Shown: positions 31,988-43,900 of the stretch, piece after piece
How positions within the stretch are numbered: the stretch's first letter is position 1
How the letters are laid out: each line of letters starts with the position of its first letter
Origin: Hemerocallis citrina
Taxonomy: Eukaryota; Streptophyta; Magnoliopsida; Asparagales; Asphodelaceae
Direction of reading: 5' to 3'
Length of the DNA: 64,000 bases
Assembly: GCA_017893485.1 (NCBI GenBank)
Contig: CM030366.1
Location: 53,040,565 to 53,104,564, forward strand
Notes under the pieces: generated by a model
Told to the model about the DNA's origin: nothing
The model's input: the letters and a program-made list of their open reading frames with translations, nothing else
The model's database searches: none
Program-made: the position numbers and the translations under genes

Positions 31988-33180
31988 GTTTTGCTTCTTT
32001 GATGTTTTTAAGTGCTTTACCGGATGAACCTAAAGTTCGAACCAACTAGAGAGTTGTAGTAGACATCTTCTCCTTTCCGAATTGACCTTTCGTAAATTTC
32101 GAAGCGGAGTAGGAGTTATGCCATTTGCAAGGTACAGCAAGTAGCTGTCCTGACTGGGTCAAACTATTTTGCTTCTCTAAGGTTTTAGAGTGTCTTACCT
32201 GTAGAACCTGAAGTTCGAACCAACTAGAGAGTTGTAGTAGACATCTTCTCCTTTCCGAATTGGCCTTTCGGGATAAATTCCGATAAGCGGAGTAAGAGTT
32301 ATGCCGTTTGCAAAATACAGCAACTAGCTGTTGGACTGAATACTTGCTGTTTTGCTTCTTTGAGGTTTTAGAGTGTCTTACCTGTAGAACCTGATGTTCA
32401 GACCAACTAGAGAGTTATAGTAGACATCTTTCCCTTTCTGAATTGACCTCTCGGGTTAAATTTCGATAAGCAGAGTAGGAGTTATGTCGTTTGCAAAATA
32501 CAGCAACTAGCTGTCCGACTAAATACTTGCTATTTTGCTTCTTTGAGGTTTTAGAGTGTCATACCTGTAGAATCTGAAGTTCGAACTAACTAGAGAGTTG
32601 TAGTAGACATCTTCCCCTTTTCGAATTAACCTCCCTGATTAAATTTCGACAAGCGGAGTAGAAGTTATGGGCTTTGAAAGTTTTCAGCTGGCTGTGTATT
32701 TTGGCAGGTTGAAATTGTATCTGTTTGACTTCCTTATAGTTTTAGAGTGTTTTACTGGTTGAATCTGAGGTTCGGACCAACTAGAGAGTTGTAGTAGACA
32801 TTCTCCCATTTTTGAATTGACCTCTCGGGTTGCCAGATTACACTTGGTGTCATCCCGGTAGAACCAGGATGTGTTCCGATAAGCGGAGTAGAAGTTATAG
32901 GCCTTCAAAGTTTCAGTTTTTCTTGGGTCAAGTTGGCTGTTTTTGTTACCGGTTGTGTATGTTCGATGGGTAGGAATTTGGATTTCCTTGCAGAATCTGA
33001 GCAACTGGTCAACTGGGAAGTTTTAGTAGATGTTCCCACCTTTTCAAATTGTCCAGTTTCGTTAGATTCCGACGAGTGGAGCAAAAGTTACCAGCTTGCG
33101 AAGTTTCAACTTTTGTTGAAAATCTGCAGTTGGGTTAAACTGTTTGAGTGTGTTCGAGGAATCGAATTTTGGATGCCTTA
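31988..33180 (+). repeat. About 183-bp tandem repeats in the right LTR of A
   Basis: The units begin TTTTGCTTCTTTGAGG and contain GTCTTACCTGTAGAACCTGAAGTTCG and TAAGCGGAGTAGGAGTTATG. Four clear copies at 179-183-bp spacing are followed by increasingly diverged ones. The same array in the left LTR was the target of element C and lost units when C was truncated. Confidence 0.85.
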
Positions 33181-33660
33181 TAGAATATAAAATAGTGTTT
33201 GCCTAGAGTGTTGTGGCAGATGTTCTTAGTATATTTCTGTCAAATTTCAACCAGCACAGCACTGGTTGTTTCTAGGCTATCGGAAGGTTTTTATGTCGCT
33301 TTCTAAGCTTTTCTTTGGTAGTATGTTTGCACTAGACGGTTAGTAGACTCTTCTGTTTCTTCTAATTATAGAAGATCAAGAGTTTCAAGTAAGGCACATT
33401 GGGGTTGCTTCTAGGTTGATTACTTGTATGGTTGTTTTTGTATGTGGTTTTGCTCATACGCGGCTCGCCTGGGCCGTATGTAGCTGTTGGTCTCATACGT
33501 CGCTTATTTGGCTTGTATGTATGTTGTTGTCTCGTACGAAGCTCATTGGGCTCGTATGTTGGTATTATCTAAAATATGTAGGCTATGAGTGGATCCGAGG
33601 AGATCTTGAGAAGTCTAGATTAGGACTTGGTTAATTATGTCAACAAATTGTTACACTCGC

Positions 33661-34150
33661 TTGTTTGGTTAGAAGAGGGACACGTACGGTGCTTTTTCAT
33701 GACAAGTTGGAAGCACAGTGCATGTCTCGCTTGTTTGGTTTGAAGAGGGACACGTACCATGCTTTTTCATGTCAAGTTGGAAGCACAGTGAATGTTTCGC
33801 TTGTTTGGTTAGAAGAGGGACACGTATGGTGCTTTTTCATATCAAGTTGGAAGCACAGTGCTTGTCTCACTTGTTTAGTTAGAACAGGGACACGTACGGT
33901 ACTTTTTCTTGTCAAGTTGGAAGCACTGTGCATGTCTCACTTGTTTAGTTAGAAGAGGGACACGTATAGTACTTTTTCATGTCAAGTTAGAAGTACAGTG
34001 CATGTCTCGCTTGTTTAGTTTGAAGGGAGACATGTACGGTGCTTTTTCATGTCAGGTTGGAAGCACAGTGCATGTCTCGCTTGTTTAGTTAGAAGAGGTA
34101 CACGTATGGTGCTTTTTCATGTCAAGTTGGAAGCACAGTGGCATGTCTCG
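33661..34150 (+). repeat. 70-bp tandem array (7 copies), right LTR of A
   Basis: This is the counterpart of 28011-28500, with seven 70-bp units starting TTGTTTGGTTAGAAGAGGGA. A stray partial unit (GTGCTTTTTCATGACAAGTTGGGAGCAC) lies at about 34333-34360. Confidence 0.95.
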
Positions 34151-34480
34151 CTTGTTTGGTTAGGGTTAGTGACATCGTTAGGGTAGTAACAGTTACTTGA
34201 CCATTTTTATCTATAAATTGTCAAAGGGTAAGAGTTGGTGTTAAGGGTGATACCCTATAATCCAACCTAACCTATAGGCTGACACTAAGTGATGTTATCG
34301 GGATGTATTTCCCTGTCAAAGGGATACGGGCGGTGCTTTTTCATGACAAGTTGGGAGCACGGGTTTCGTATCTTGATTGTTAATTCCTGAATGTGCCATG
34401 ATAAGAACGAGAGGGTTTCCTAGAGAAATAGACCCTACGATCCCGGCAGGTTCTATGCCTTCTCATGACCAGTTGAGGGC

Positions 34481-36042
34481 TGATGAACTCAAGAATATTC
34501 ACATTTAGGAGCAATAATCTTATTACAATTGGACAATTAAATGCTCTATATGTGGTATTTTACTCTTCTTTTCTCTTTTCCATAGGAAACAACCAAAAGC
34601 AGCAAAACGAAGCAGATTCCAGACTAATACAGACTGAGAGGATGATATACAGGGAACTGCAGTGCAACAGTCGACTGGCTCTTCAACAGTCGACCGGACA
34701 GAGAGATTGCTGGGGCTCGGCACAGTCGACTTCCCCAACATCAGTCGACTTGACTGAGGAATCATGAAGCCACAGATGTCTCGGCACAGTCGACTTACAC
34801 TCAAAACCAGTCGACTGCATCCGGCGGAGTGAAAAGATAAGATCATTAAAGATCCATCTGCATCTAAATCCAAATCAACGCAGATTAAGGAAGGAAAGAA
34901 ATAAAGGAAAGGAGAGGACTTTTTCGGCAAGGAGGAAAACCCTAATTCCCTTCCCGTGTTCTATAAATATCAACAAAGAGGCGTTATTTGGGGGGGGGGG
35001 GGGGTCATCGAAGAGAGACGGAACTTCTGAATCATCAAGCCATCAACCAAGAAAATTGTTCTATCAGCATCGAAGAAGAAGGAGATCGAGTTCACTGAAG
35101 CAACGCGCCGGTCGATTGTGTGACAGCCAGCCGACCTATTTGTCGAACTACATCAGTTTATTTCTTCTCTTTCTAGTTCTTTTATGTTCATCATGTATTC
35201 GAAACTGTTAGTCAATAAAAGTTTTATTATGTGGAACTAATTTCATAGTTGGGTAGATTGAAACCGTAGTTATGTAATGCTTATATTCTTCTGAATGCTA
35301 TTCTGTTACTTATTGATTAAACCTGAGAGTATTGGTATAGATTTATAATAGACAAACTTGTTCAAAAGATCTAAGAGCAGTCGATTGAGAGTGACAGCAA
35401 GTCGACTGCCATACAGAACCTGAGATTATCAAGTTTGCATGTTATAAATCTGAATCTGTTATATGAGTATTGAGACGACCCGTATCTCGTGCTCATAACT
35501 TGTAACACAGGAATCTTTAGCGGTTCTTGATTTAATCAACTTGAAGGATCTAGATCTGATACCAATTTCTAGAACTTCGAGTGTTTGTTCGTTTCCATTG
35601 TTCTTATGTTTTCTTTAAGTGTAACTTAGTAGATACCATGCTAAATACTTAAGGAAAGAAATGAATTAGAGTAGATACCATGCCTAATTCTTGGCTTAGG
35701 GAAACAATACTTTAAGGAGTAGATACCATGCCCTTAAAGGAACGAACATGAGTAATTAGAATAGTGAAGAAGATGACTTAGCATCACTGACTATAGGTGG
35801 AAATCAAAGCCCAACTACTTGATAAATATTTGTGATTCAGAATTTCTTGATATAGTTTTTAATCTTTTTATTTCTTTAGAACAACACCTTAAGATCCTTA
35901 TTTCTATTTTATTGGTTAGTAAGTTAATTTCTACAATCTCTGTGGGATCGACCCTTTCTCGTCACTACGCTTCTCTAAACGATTCGTACACTTGCGAGGT
36001 TTTTAATTTGTGTCTAGTTTAGATCATCTAGATTGCACAACA
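34481..36042 (+). repeat. 5' LTR of element D
   Basis: This contains TATAAATA (34972-34979) followed by a G-homopolymer (about 34990-35004), six CAGTCGAC motifs at about 34670-34815, and the conserved CTGTGGGATCGACC...CACTTGCGAGG block near its end. The 94-aa frame at 34483-34767 repeats in the other LTR and is not a gene. Confidence 0.95.
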
Positions 36043-36048
36043 AGTTTT

Positions 36049-36066
36049 TGGCGCCGCTGCCGGGGA
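36049..36066 (+). other. Primer binding site of D (tRNA-Asp type)
   Basis: TGGCGCCGCTGCCGGGGA is complementary to the 3' end of plant tRNA-Asp with one mismatch (CGCTG for CGTTG). This primer is typical of Athila-like elements. Confidence 0.85.
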
Positions 36067-36165
36067 TTGTTAGTATTTTAACTTACAAATCAGTAAATCT
36101 TTTCTTTTATTTTCTTTTCTTTTATTAATAAATATTTTCTCATCTAGGTTATAGGATTTTGGTGG

Positions 36166-36993
36166 ATGCACGGAAGGCGATCACTTCGTCCAGAGCTACT
36201 ACCTATTGACGCGAAAACAGAATGCACTCTGCACAGACTAGGTCGGCTGTCTGCAACCAACCAGTCGACTGCTACAAGGGACCAGGCAACTGCACAGAGA
36301 CCCAATTCACGAGCAACAATGGCTGAGGAAGTACCAAATCGAGTACCAATGCAGGACAAATTCACGCCTAAGAATATTGAGCAACCTTCCTGCATTGCTT
36401 ATCAACCTAATGTCACAGGGAATATGCATCTCTCTCCCCAATTACTTAGCATGGTTCCCCACTTTAGTGGCAAACCAGACGAGGAGCCTCACCTCCATCT
36501 GCAAGACTTCTTTGATCTTTGCAGAACACAAAGTGTCCAAGGGCTTACCCCTGAACAAATCAGGTTAATCTTTTTTCCATTCTCTTTAAAACTTAATACT
36601 AAATTGTGGTATAATTCTTTGGAACCAGGATCAATTAATTCATGGGAGCAATTGGCAACAAAATTCTTGAAAGAATTCTTTCCAGCCCAGAAAACCAAAC
36701 AACTAAAAAGGGAGATTCAACTCTTCCAACAAAAAGATGGAGATTTATTCTTCGAAGCATGGAAGGACTTCAAGAACAAGCTTCTCAAGTGTCCTACGCA
36801 CAACACACCCAAGGATGATCAGGTACAAGCATTTTATGAGGGTTTAAATGACACTAACAAAGCAATTGTAGATTCAGCTTGCAATGGAATCTTGTTGAGG
36901 AAAAGTGGAGAGGAGGCCATTGAGCTATTTGAAGAACTCAGCGAGAACTCACAGCAATTCTCAACAAGAGGAAGAGGCCTTTCGAAAAAATAG
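36166..36993 (+). pseudogene. gag (capsid) of element D
   Basis: This is a 275-codon frame with an Athila-type capsid: MVPHFSGKPDEEPHLHLQDFF, IRLIFFPFSL, LKEFFPAQKT, KNKLLKCPTHN. It ends at TAG 36991-36993, but the same frame continues open to 38232 beyond the stop. The stop is therefore probably a nonsense mutation within one Gag-Pol frame. The first ATG is at 36166. The N-terminal 45 residues are poorly conserved and include CAGTCGACT at 36262. Confidence 0.8.
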
Positions 36994-37035
36994 GGAGTTT
37001 ACGAAATTTCCAATAATAATAACATACAATTAGAA

Positions 37036-38232
37036 ATGGAAACCATGAACAAAAAGATTGATATGCTTGTTAATGCGATTTCAACGTTAGGTAGCGTAAA
37101 AATCCAAACAAAAGAAATTTGTGCAATTTGTTCTCATTCTGATCATACAACTAATACAAGTCCCATGTCTTCTTTCACAGATCATGAGCACGCAAACTAC
37201 GAAGGACAGGGAATGTACCCACCCCAGAACAACACTTTTTCAAACACATACAACCCAGGGTGGCAAAACTATCCAAATTTCTCATGGAGCAATAATCAAA
37301 ACCATCAAGGCACTCAATTCGCACAAGGGCATGCGCAGCAATTCCAGATGGGGAATGGGTTTGATCGGCCAGTACAAGAACAGAAGAAGTTGGATTTCGA
37401 ATCCACCGTTCTTCAATTGCTCAAACAGCAACATGAAACAAGCAACCAACAAGGGCAGGCCATTCAAAAATTGGAAACTCAAATCGGTCAAATTGCTAAG
37501 GAGTTAAGTGAAAGAAAGGCAGGAGAACTCCCATCACAAACCATACCAAACCCTAGAGGACAAGAACAGCTCCAATCGGTGACAACACTAGAGGACGAGA
37601 TTGAGTTTAAAATGTTTGATGCACCAAAATTACCACACGATGATCATGAATGTTATAATGTTGATGTGGTTCAGAAAATTTGTGACCAAACATTTCAGGA
37701 ACATAGTGTCGATCCATTACAAGCCACAATTATACACCCTCTAATACTATCTCAAGTTGAACAGAAATATGATGATTGGAGGATTGCAGAGACAGTACAT
37801 ACGTTTGGAAATCCAAAATCATATTCAGGTAAGTTTGCACATGTGTTTGAAAATCTTGTGTCTAATAATACTTTTGTTTTTTCTTTTACCAGGACACCAG
37901 ATGTGGAGCTGAAGGCACTACATGAACACTTGAAGTATGAATATTTGGGGGAAAACCAGACATTACCTGTGACAGTTGCTGCAAACTTAAGGATGCAGGA
38001 AGAAGAGACATTGTTGAGAATATTGCAAGAACACAATGGTGCATTAAGATGGACCATTGCAGATAGGCTTATGTCAAGATGGTACGGTCCATACGTTGTT
38101 ACAAAGGTTTTCCCACATGGAGCGTTGGAGGTTCATAGAAAAGAAAAAAATCAAATGTTCAAGGTGGATGGGCATAGTGGGAAACCTTATAGCGAGATGA
38201 GTTTTGAGCCGCAAGAGGAAGATATTGCATAA
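37036..38232 (+). pseudogene. Fused Gag C-terminus / RT N-terminus / integrase C-terminus of D
   Basis: This 398-codon frame is in the same frame as the upstream gag. In order it has a Gag C-terminal region (a partial CxxC knuckle followed by Asn/Gln-rich sequence), then a pre-RT linker (DAPKLPHDDHECY) and the RT entry motif (ELKALHEHLKYEYLGENQTLPV...WTIAD). It then passes directly into the end of integrase (RLMSRWYGPYVVTKVFPHGALEV). The junction is at about 38063. The frame lacks protease, catalytic RT, RNase H and the integrase core, yet stays open. It is flanked 3' by the CTGGCTGAAGACTTC...GGGAGGCAACCC block usual after pol in this lineage. Confidence 0.85.
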
Positions 38233-38687
38233 ACTCATCATGTCTGGCTGAAGACTTCAAACTTAGCGCTTATTGGGAGGCAACCCAATTTTTCAGGGGA
38301 GTACTTACACTCTCTATTTATTTATTTCTTTAATCATTTCTTTATTTCTTTACTTATTTTCTTTCCTTCCAACTGGGTGGTAACACATGCCTATTTTAAG
38401 TTTTGCGCGAGCATTGAGGACGATGTTCCATCTAAGTTTGGGGGTAGTTATTTACATTTGGAGTCTTGTGATTTTTTTGGGATAAACAATTTCTTATCAA
38501 GTAAGAGTAAGTATACTTATTTACTTTAGGATTGTTGAATTTCATAATTCCTTACAAAATTGTATGAGTCATGCGATTATACATAAAAAACAAATGTGAT
38601 GCTTTTTCTGGTGATTATTCCCTTTGATCTAGTCCTAAACAGAGTTTAAGTAAATAGAGTAATAACGAAAAAAAAAACAAAAACAAA

Positions 38688-38723
<36 letters not shown>

Positions 38724-39243
38724 AATAAAGTCAATCTACTCCATTGTTTTGAGTTGCTTAGTAACTAGGGGTATTCATCACCAATGTTTACTTTTACGTC
38801 AAACGGCAACTTCAAATATGAGTATGCAAAGCACTTAAAAGTTTGTGACTTGTTGAGTAACCGGGTGGATTCATCACAAATGTTTTGCATTCGCGTCAAA
38901 AGGCAAGTGACAACTTAGAGAAAAGACTTTCAAAAAAAAAAACTATAGTTTGCTACTCGGTTTGTAGTAGAAAAAAAAGGATAATCACAGATGGAGTGTT
39001 ACATACTATAACTATAATTAATTGCATGACAAGTGTGATTGGGTTTGGAGTTATGAATAGACAATTGCACTAGAGAAAGTGGGTATGATTGTTTTTACTT
39101 TATTTGCAATTGTTTATATTAAAATTTTGATGCTTGCATAATGAGAAGTCTTGGTGTGATGGGTTGAGTCTATTATTATTTTCCCCTTGTTCATAATTTC
39201 ACTTTTTGCTTGAGGACAAGCAAAAGCTAAGTTTGGGGGTATT
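38233..39243 (+). other. 3' untranslated region of D with two PPT-like tracts
   Basis: This is non-coding. AAGTTTGGGGGTA occurs at about 38436 and again at about 39230, immediately before the 3' LTR, the latter being the functional PPT position. It also contains a TA microsatellite (38694-38720) and an A-rich segment. The 62-codon frame at 38885-39073 has no recognisable content. Confidence 0.7.
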
Positions 39244-40799
39244 TGATGAACTCAAGAATATTCACATTTAGGAGCAATAATCTTATTGCAATTGGACAAT
39301 TAAATGCTCTATATGTGGTATTTTACTCTTCTTTTCTCTTTTCCATAGGAAACAACCAAAAGCAGCAAAACAAAGCAGATTCCAGACTAATACAGACTGA
39401 GAGGATGATATACAGGAAACTGCAGTGCAACAGTCGACTGGCTCTTCAACAGTCGACCGGACAAAGAGATTGCTGGGGCTCGGCACAGTCGACTTCCCCA
39501 ACATCAGTCGACTTGACTGAGGAATCATGAAGCCACAGATGTCTCGGCACAGTCGACTTACACTCAAAACTAGTCGACTGCATCCGGCGGAGTGAAAAGA
39601 TAAGATAATTAAAGATCCATCCGCATCTAAATCCAAATCAACGCAGATTAAGGAAGGAAAGAAATAAAGGAAAGGAGAGGAATTTTTCGGCAAGGAGGCA
39701 AACCCTAATTCCCTTCCCGTGTTCTACAAATATCAACAAAGAGGCATTATTTTGGGGGGGATCATCGAAGAGAGACGGAACTTCTGAATCTTCAAGCCAT
39801 CAACCATGAAAATTGTTCTATTAACATCGAAGAAGAAGGAGATCGAGTTCACTGAAGCAACGCGCCGGTCGATTGTGTGACAGCCAGCCGACCTATTTGC
39901 CGAACTACATCAGTTTATTTCTTCTCTTTCTAGTTCTTTTATGTTCATCATGTATTCGAAACTGTTAGTCAATAAAAGTTTTATTATGTGGAACTAATTT
40001 CATAGTTGGGTAGATTGAAACCGTAGTTATGTAATGCTTATATTCTTCTGAATGCTATTCTGTTACTTATTGATTAAACCTGAGAGTATTGGTATAGATT
40101 TATAATAGACAAACTTGTTCAGAAGTTCTAAGAGCAGTCGACTGAGAGTGACAGCAAGTCGACTGCCATACAGAACCTGAGATTATCAAGTTTGCATGTT
40201 ATAAATCTGAATCTGTTATATGAGTATTGAGACGACCCGTATCTCGTGCTCATAACTTGTAACACAGGAATCTTTAGGGGTTCTTGGTTTAATCAACTTG
40301 AAGGATCTAGATCTGATACCAATTTCTAGAACTTCGAGTGTTTGTTCGTTTCCATTGTTCTTATGTTTTCTTTAAGTGCAACTTAGTAGATACCATGCTA
40401 AATACTTAAGGAAAGAAACGAATTAGAGTAGATACCATGCCTAATTCTTGGCTTAGGGAAACAATACTTTAAGGAGTAGATACCATGCCCTTAAAGGAAC
40501 GAACATGAGTAATTAGAATAGTGAAGAAGATGACTTAGCATCACTGACTATAGGTGGAAATCAAAGCCCAACTACTTGATAAATATTTGTGATTCATAAT
40601 TTCTTGATATAGTTTTGAATCTTTTTATTTATTTAGAACAACACCTTAAGATCCTTATTTCTATTTTATTGGTTAGTAAGTTAATTTCTACAATCTCTGT
40701 GGGATCGACCCTTGCTCGTCACTACGCTTCTCTAAACGATTCGTACACTTGCGAGGTTTTTAATTTGTGTCTAGTTTAGATCATCTAGATTGCACAACA
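39244..40799 (+). repeat. 3' LTR of element D
   Basis: This matches 34481-36042 almost throughout. The TATA box is changed (CTACAAATA instead of CTATAAATA) and the G-homopolymer is shorter (7 G). It ends CACAACA at 40799. Confidence 0.95.
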
Positions 40800-40804
40800 A
40801 GGGC

Positions 40805-40999
40805 ACGAAAGAAGGTTGACAAGTATCTTGTAGTTCGTGTTGGCTTTTGAGTGAGGTCCGGTACGCCGCGCAATAGTCACCAGTCATGTAGTATTATGAC
40901 AGGAACAGGATGGGTACAAAGTAGAATTCATGGCGTGGGTTCAAATCCCTATATATGAAGAAACGGCTTGAGATAGGGCGTATGTTGTATGGGCTGCAT
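40805..40999 (+). repeat. Right LTR of A, segment between D and E
   Basis: This is collinear with the left LTR of A around 28670-28840 (GGCTTTTGAG...GAGGTCCGGTA...TATGGGCTGCAT). It ends with the TSD TGCAT of solo LTR E. Confidence 0.85.
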
Positions 41000-43900
41000 T
41001 GTAACTCCTATTTCCCGTATCGGTATTTTTATACTATATTTTGCCCCACTGTACTCTTTTATCAATTTGAGATCCTGTATTTTGTTTTCGTTCGAATAAA
41101 ATCATTAATTTGCTTTCGACTCAATTTTTGGTACCTTTGTCTAATTCAATTGTGTGTGCTCTTTGTGTCATTCTTCATAAAGAATGAGCTGTTCTATGTC
41201 ATTCATCTCTTTATTCCCCATTTTAATACATTTTGACTAATTCTCTAGTTGGATCCCACTCAAATCGGGTAACCTAATACCCAAAACCCGAAACCCACAC
41301 TATATAAACCTAACACCCTAACCCTAACCCTAACCTATACCCCATTTCACTGTTAAACCCTAAACAAACCGCCGCTACCCTTCTCCGTCAACCTTCCGCT
41401 TCTTTCGCATCTCTCCCGTCTCCTTCTTTCTTCGACCAACGCCCAGAACCCAATCCCAATTCACCTCGCCTTCATTCCCACCATCGTCGACTCCCTCTCC
41501 TCGTCAACCCCCCATCGTAATCTCCTCTGTCGTCCTCGCCGAACCACTCCATCGCCTTCCACCATCACCGTTCGCCATTGCCCAACTCCCAAATGCACTT
41601 CGCCTTGCCTAGCAACCTCCACCCTTCATCGCCTTCTTCATCCCCACAACCACCACCCATCGTCTCCCTCACCTTCATCCAACTCGCGAACACATCTCAC
41701 CACCAAAAACTCACACTGCCATTTCTTCCCATTGCTCCGACCTCCATCGTCGCCGCCTTCGCCATCTCCTCCACACCCTCGACCTCCGCTCCGACCACCA
41801 TCAGCTACCGCAAACACCCCAGAACAATCCCCATTCCCCCGCTCCTCTGCTCGAACCCGAAGAACAGAGCAACGCTGCTCCGCTCGTCGCTGCATCGCTC
41901 CTCGACGTCACGCCGCCACAGTCGCACCGCTGTCCTTCTCGTCGGCGCGAGCCCCGCGTCGTGCTGCCTTGCCGCTCGCCGTGCCGTTGCTGCACCTTCT
42001 CTCTATCTCTCGCTCTCTGTTTCGACGAAGAAGGAAGAAGAAGAGCGGGATTGAATCCCGACCATCGGATCTCTCAAATCAGATCTTGATCTGATCGGGC
42101 ATTGGGTGTTTGTTGTTTTTGGTGCCAGAGCAAATCCAGGGGATCCGATCCCGTGTGTTGATTTGCACGTGTACCGCAAGTGTTTGCATGTGTTCGTGTC
42201 CACATTCGTGCCTCGTCTCTCGGGATTCTCATCCCTTATTGGTTCGTGTTCGGATTCTCCGTCATCAAGGCAAGTATTCATCTTGTACATATTTTGGTTC
42301 TAGTACAAGTGTTAATTTGAAAATACCGCAAATAGTTAGAAGTTGTGACTCCTCTTTGACTCATCATTGTTGATCAAATATCAATCATCATAAATTTCAT
42401 AATCTTAAGAGTCAAAATACTTTCATTGTATTATATTACAACTACTTGGACTCATTTTATCCCCTAAACACATGAACACATGAAATTAAGGAACCCTAGA
42501 TTTGTAGATGTGTGTGATATCTTGTATGTGATGAACTTGCACCCTTTTGAGTTGAGAAATAAATATTAATTGCTGTTTTGATAACCATTACCCCGTATTT
42601 ATGTCACACATTTACCTAGACGCCTAATAACCAATTTTCATGCAACCTATACACGTAACACATTTCCACATGTTGCTGTCCTGGATCTTACTATGCTGTT
42701 TTGATCCCTTTAATATCAGAATCTGAACCCGAGCCCTGAACAGTAAATTTATCTCTAGATGTCTAGATGTCGATAGCTTCTGGAATTTTTGAATTCCGAG
42801 TTACGGTCTAGGAGTTATCATAGTTTTACTGCAGCTGTGTTGGTAGACGCAGATTCGCAAAACTGCTGCACACCTTTAGTTTGCGAATTAATTTAACCAT
42901 GTTAACAGTAAGCGTTCGACTTGAAATTTTATATGCTGTTGCTGGACACCCTAGGGAACCTTCCCAAATTTTCTTATAATTAATTAACATTATTTCAACA
43001 CTGTTTCACATGTTTGAACTCAAATATACAATTTCTGCCTGAACACATTAGCTATGTAGTTTGCTGTTTTGACACATGTTCCCACCACTTTCATGTACCT
43101 TAATTATATGCGTTGGAACCGAGCAGGAGTCTAGTTTGTAGATCTCCTGACGGATTCGCATTTTCTATCACATAGCAACAGGAATCGTAGATTTGGTACA
43201 GCAACGTCGTGCTGTCCAGATTTGAGATTTTCGTTGTTCTTGATATTTTGATTCGTGTTGACCCTCGAATATGCTATATAAATATCTCAAACTTCTTCCA
43301 TGTTCACGATCATGATTACTTGACTTGTTTCGCACACTTTCATGCTTGGTTAATAATAATAATAAATAACAAGCCGGGGTTTAAGGGAAAGACCATAGTA
43401 GTGGACAATATAGGTAAGTGTACTCGGAAGAGGGGCCCGTGTTTCCTTATTTATCGGTCTATCGGTCTATCGGTCTATCGTTCATATCGGTTATCGATTA
43501 ATTGTAGATTACTGACTACAGTATCTTGATTGATTTGGTCATCGGTCATTATCGAATATTGTTTTCTGAGTACACCGCCCTATAAAATCCACCACTAGGT
43601 CTAAACGAAATTGCATTAACTGTAGCAACCATGTAGTAAAAATATGGATGCATGAAGTGCTACCTAGATAGTAATAACCACAACACTTGAAACATGAAAC
43701 TTGAACTTGATACATGCTTACTTGATACTTGATGACATGATATATGAGACTTGATACTTGAATATAATACTTGACACTAGACTCGAGACTTGTTACTTGA
43801 TACTTGTCACTTGATGTTAGATACTCTTCTATGTTCACTAGTCACTTGATCTACTATTAGTGTTTGTTACCCAATCTGATCTCATGAGTTGTCCTTCTTG

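Larger units (their letters stand above)
30673..34480 (+). repeat. Right LTR of A, first segment (to element D)
   Basis: This starts TGTAATATTCCGGACGG. It contains poly-C (31331-31341), the donor-like AAAG|GTGGGGGTTCTCA at 31627, the 183-bp repeat array (31988 to about 33180; copies at 31988, 32167, 32350 and 32533, then degenerate), hairpins at 33455-33558 and the 70-bp array at 33661-34150. About 160 bp before D (34318-34480), plus some sequence after D, are absent from the left LTR. Confidence 0.9.
34481..40799 (+). mobile_element. Element D: Athila/Tat-like Ty3/gypsy element with internal pol deletion
   Basis: The LTRs (34481-36042, 1562 bp; 39244-40799, 1556 bp) run TGATGAACTC...CACAACA. 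The flanking TSD is AGGGC (34476-34480 and 40800-40804). The PBS is the tRNA-Asp type TGGCGCCGCTGCCGGGGA (36049-36066). Gag is present, but protease and most of RT-RNase H-integrase are deleted, leaving an in-frame junction. The element inserted in the right LTR of A. The high similarity of its two LTRs indicates a fairly recent insertion. Confidence 0.93.

Noticed and set aside
28011..34150. CRISPR-like or centromeric satellite arrays
   Set aside because: The 70-bp units are contiguous without spacers and confined to the LTRs of one element. This is a eukaryotic LTR-internal tandem repeat.
41311..41340. Interstitial telomere or chromosome-fusion site
   Set aside because: There are only about three CCCTAAC units, lying inside a solo LTR next to its TATA box.
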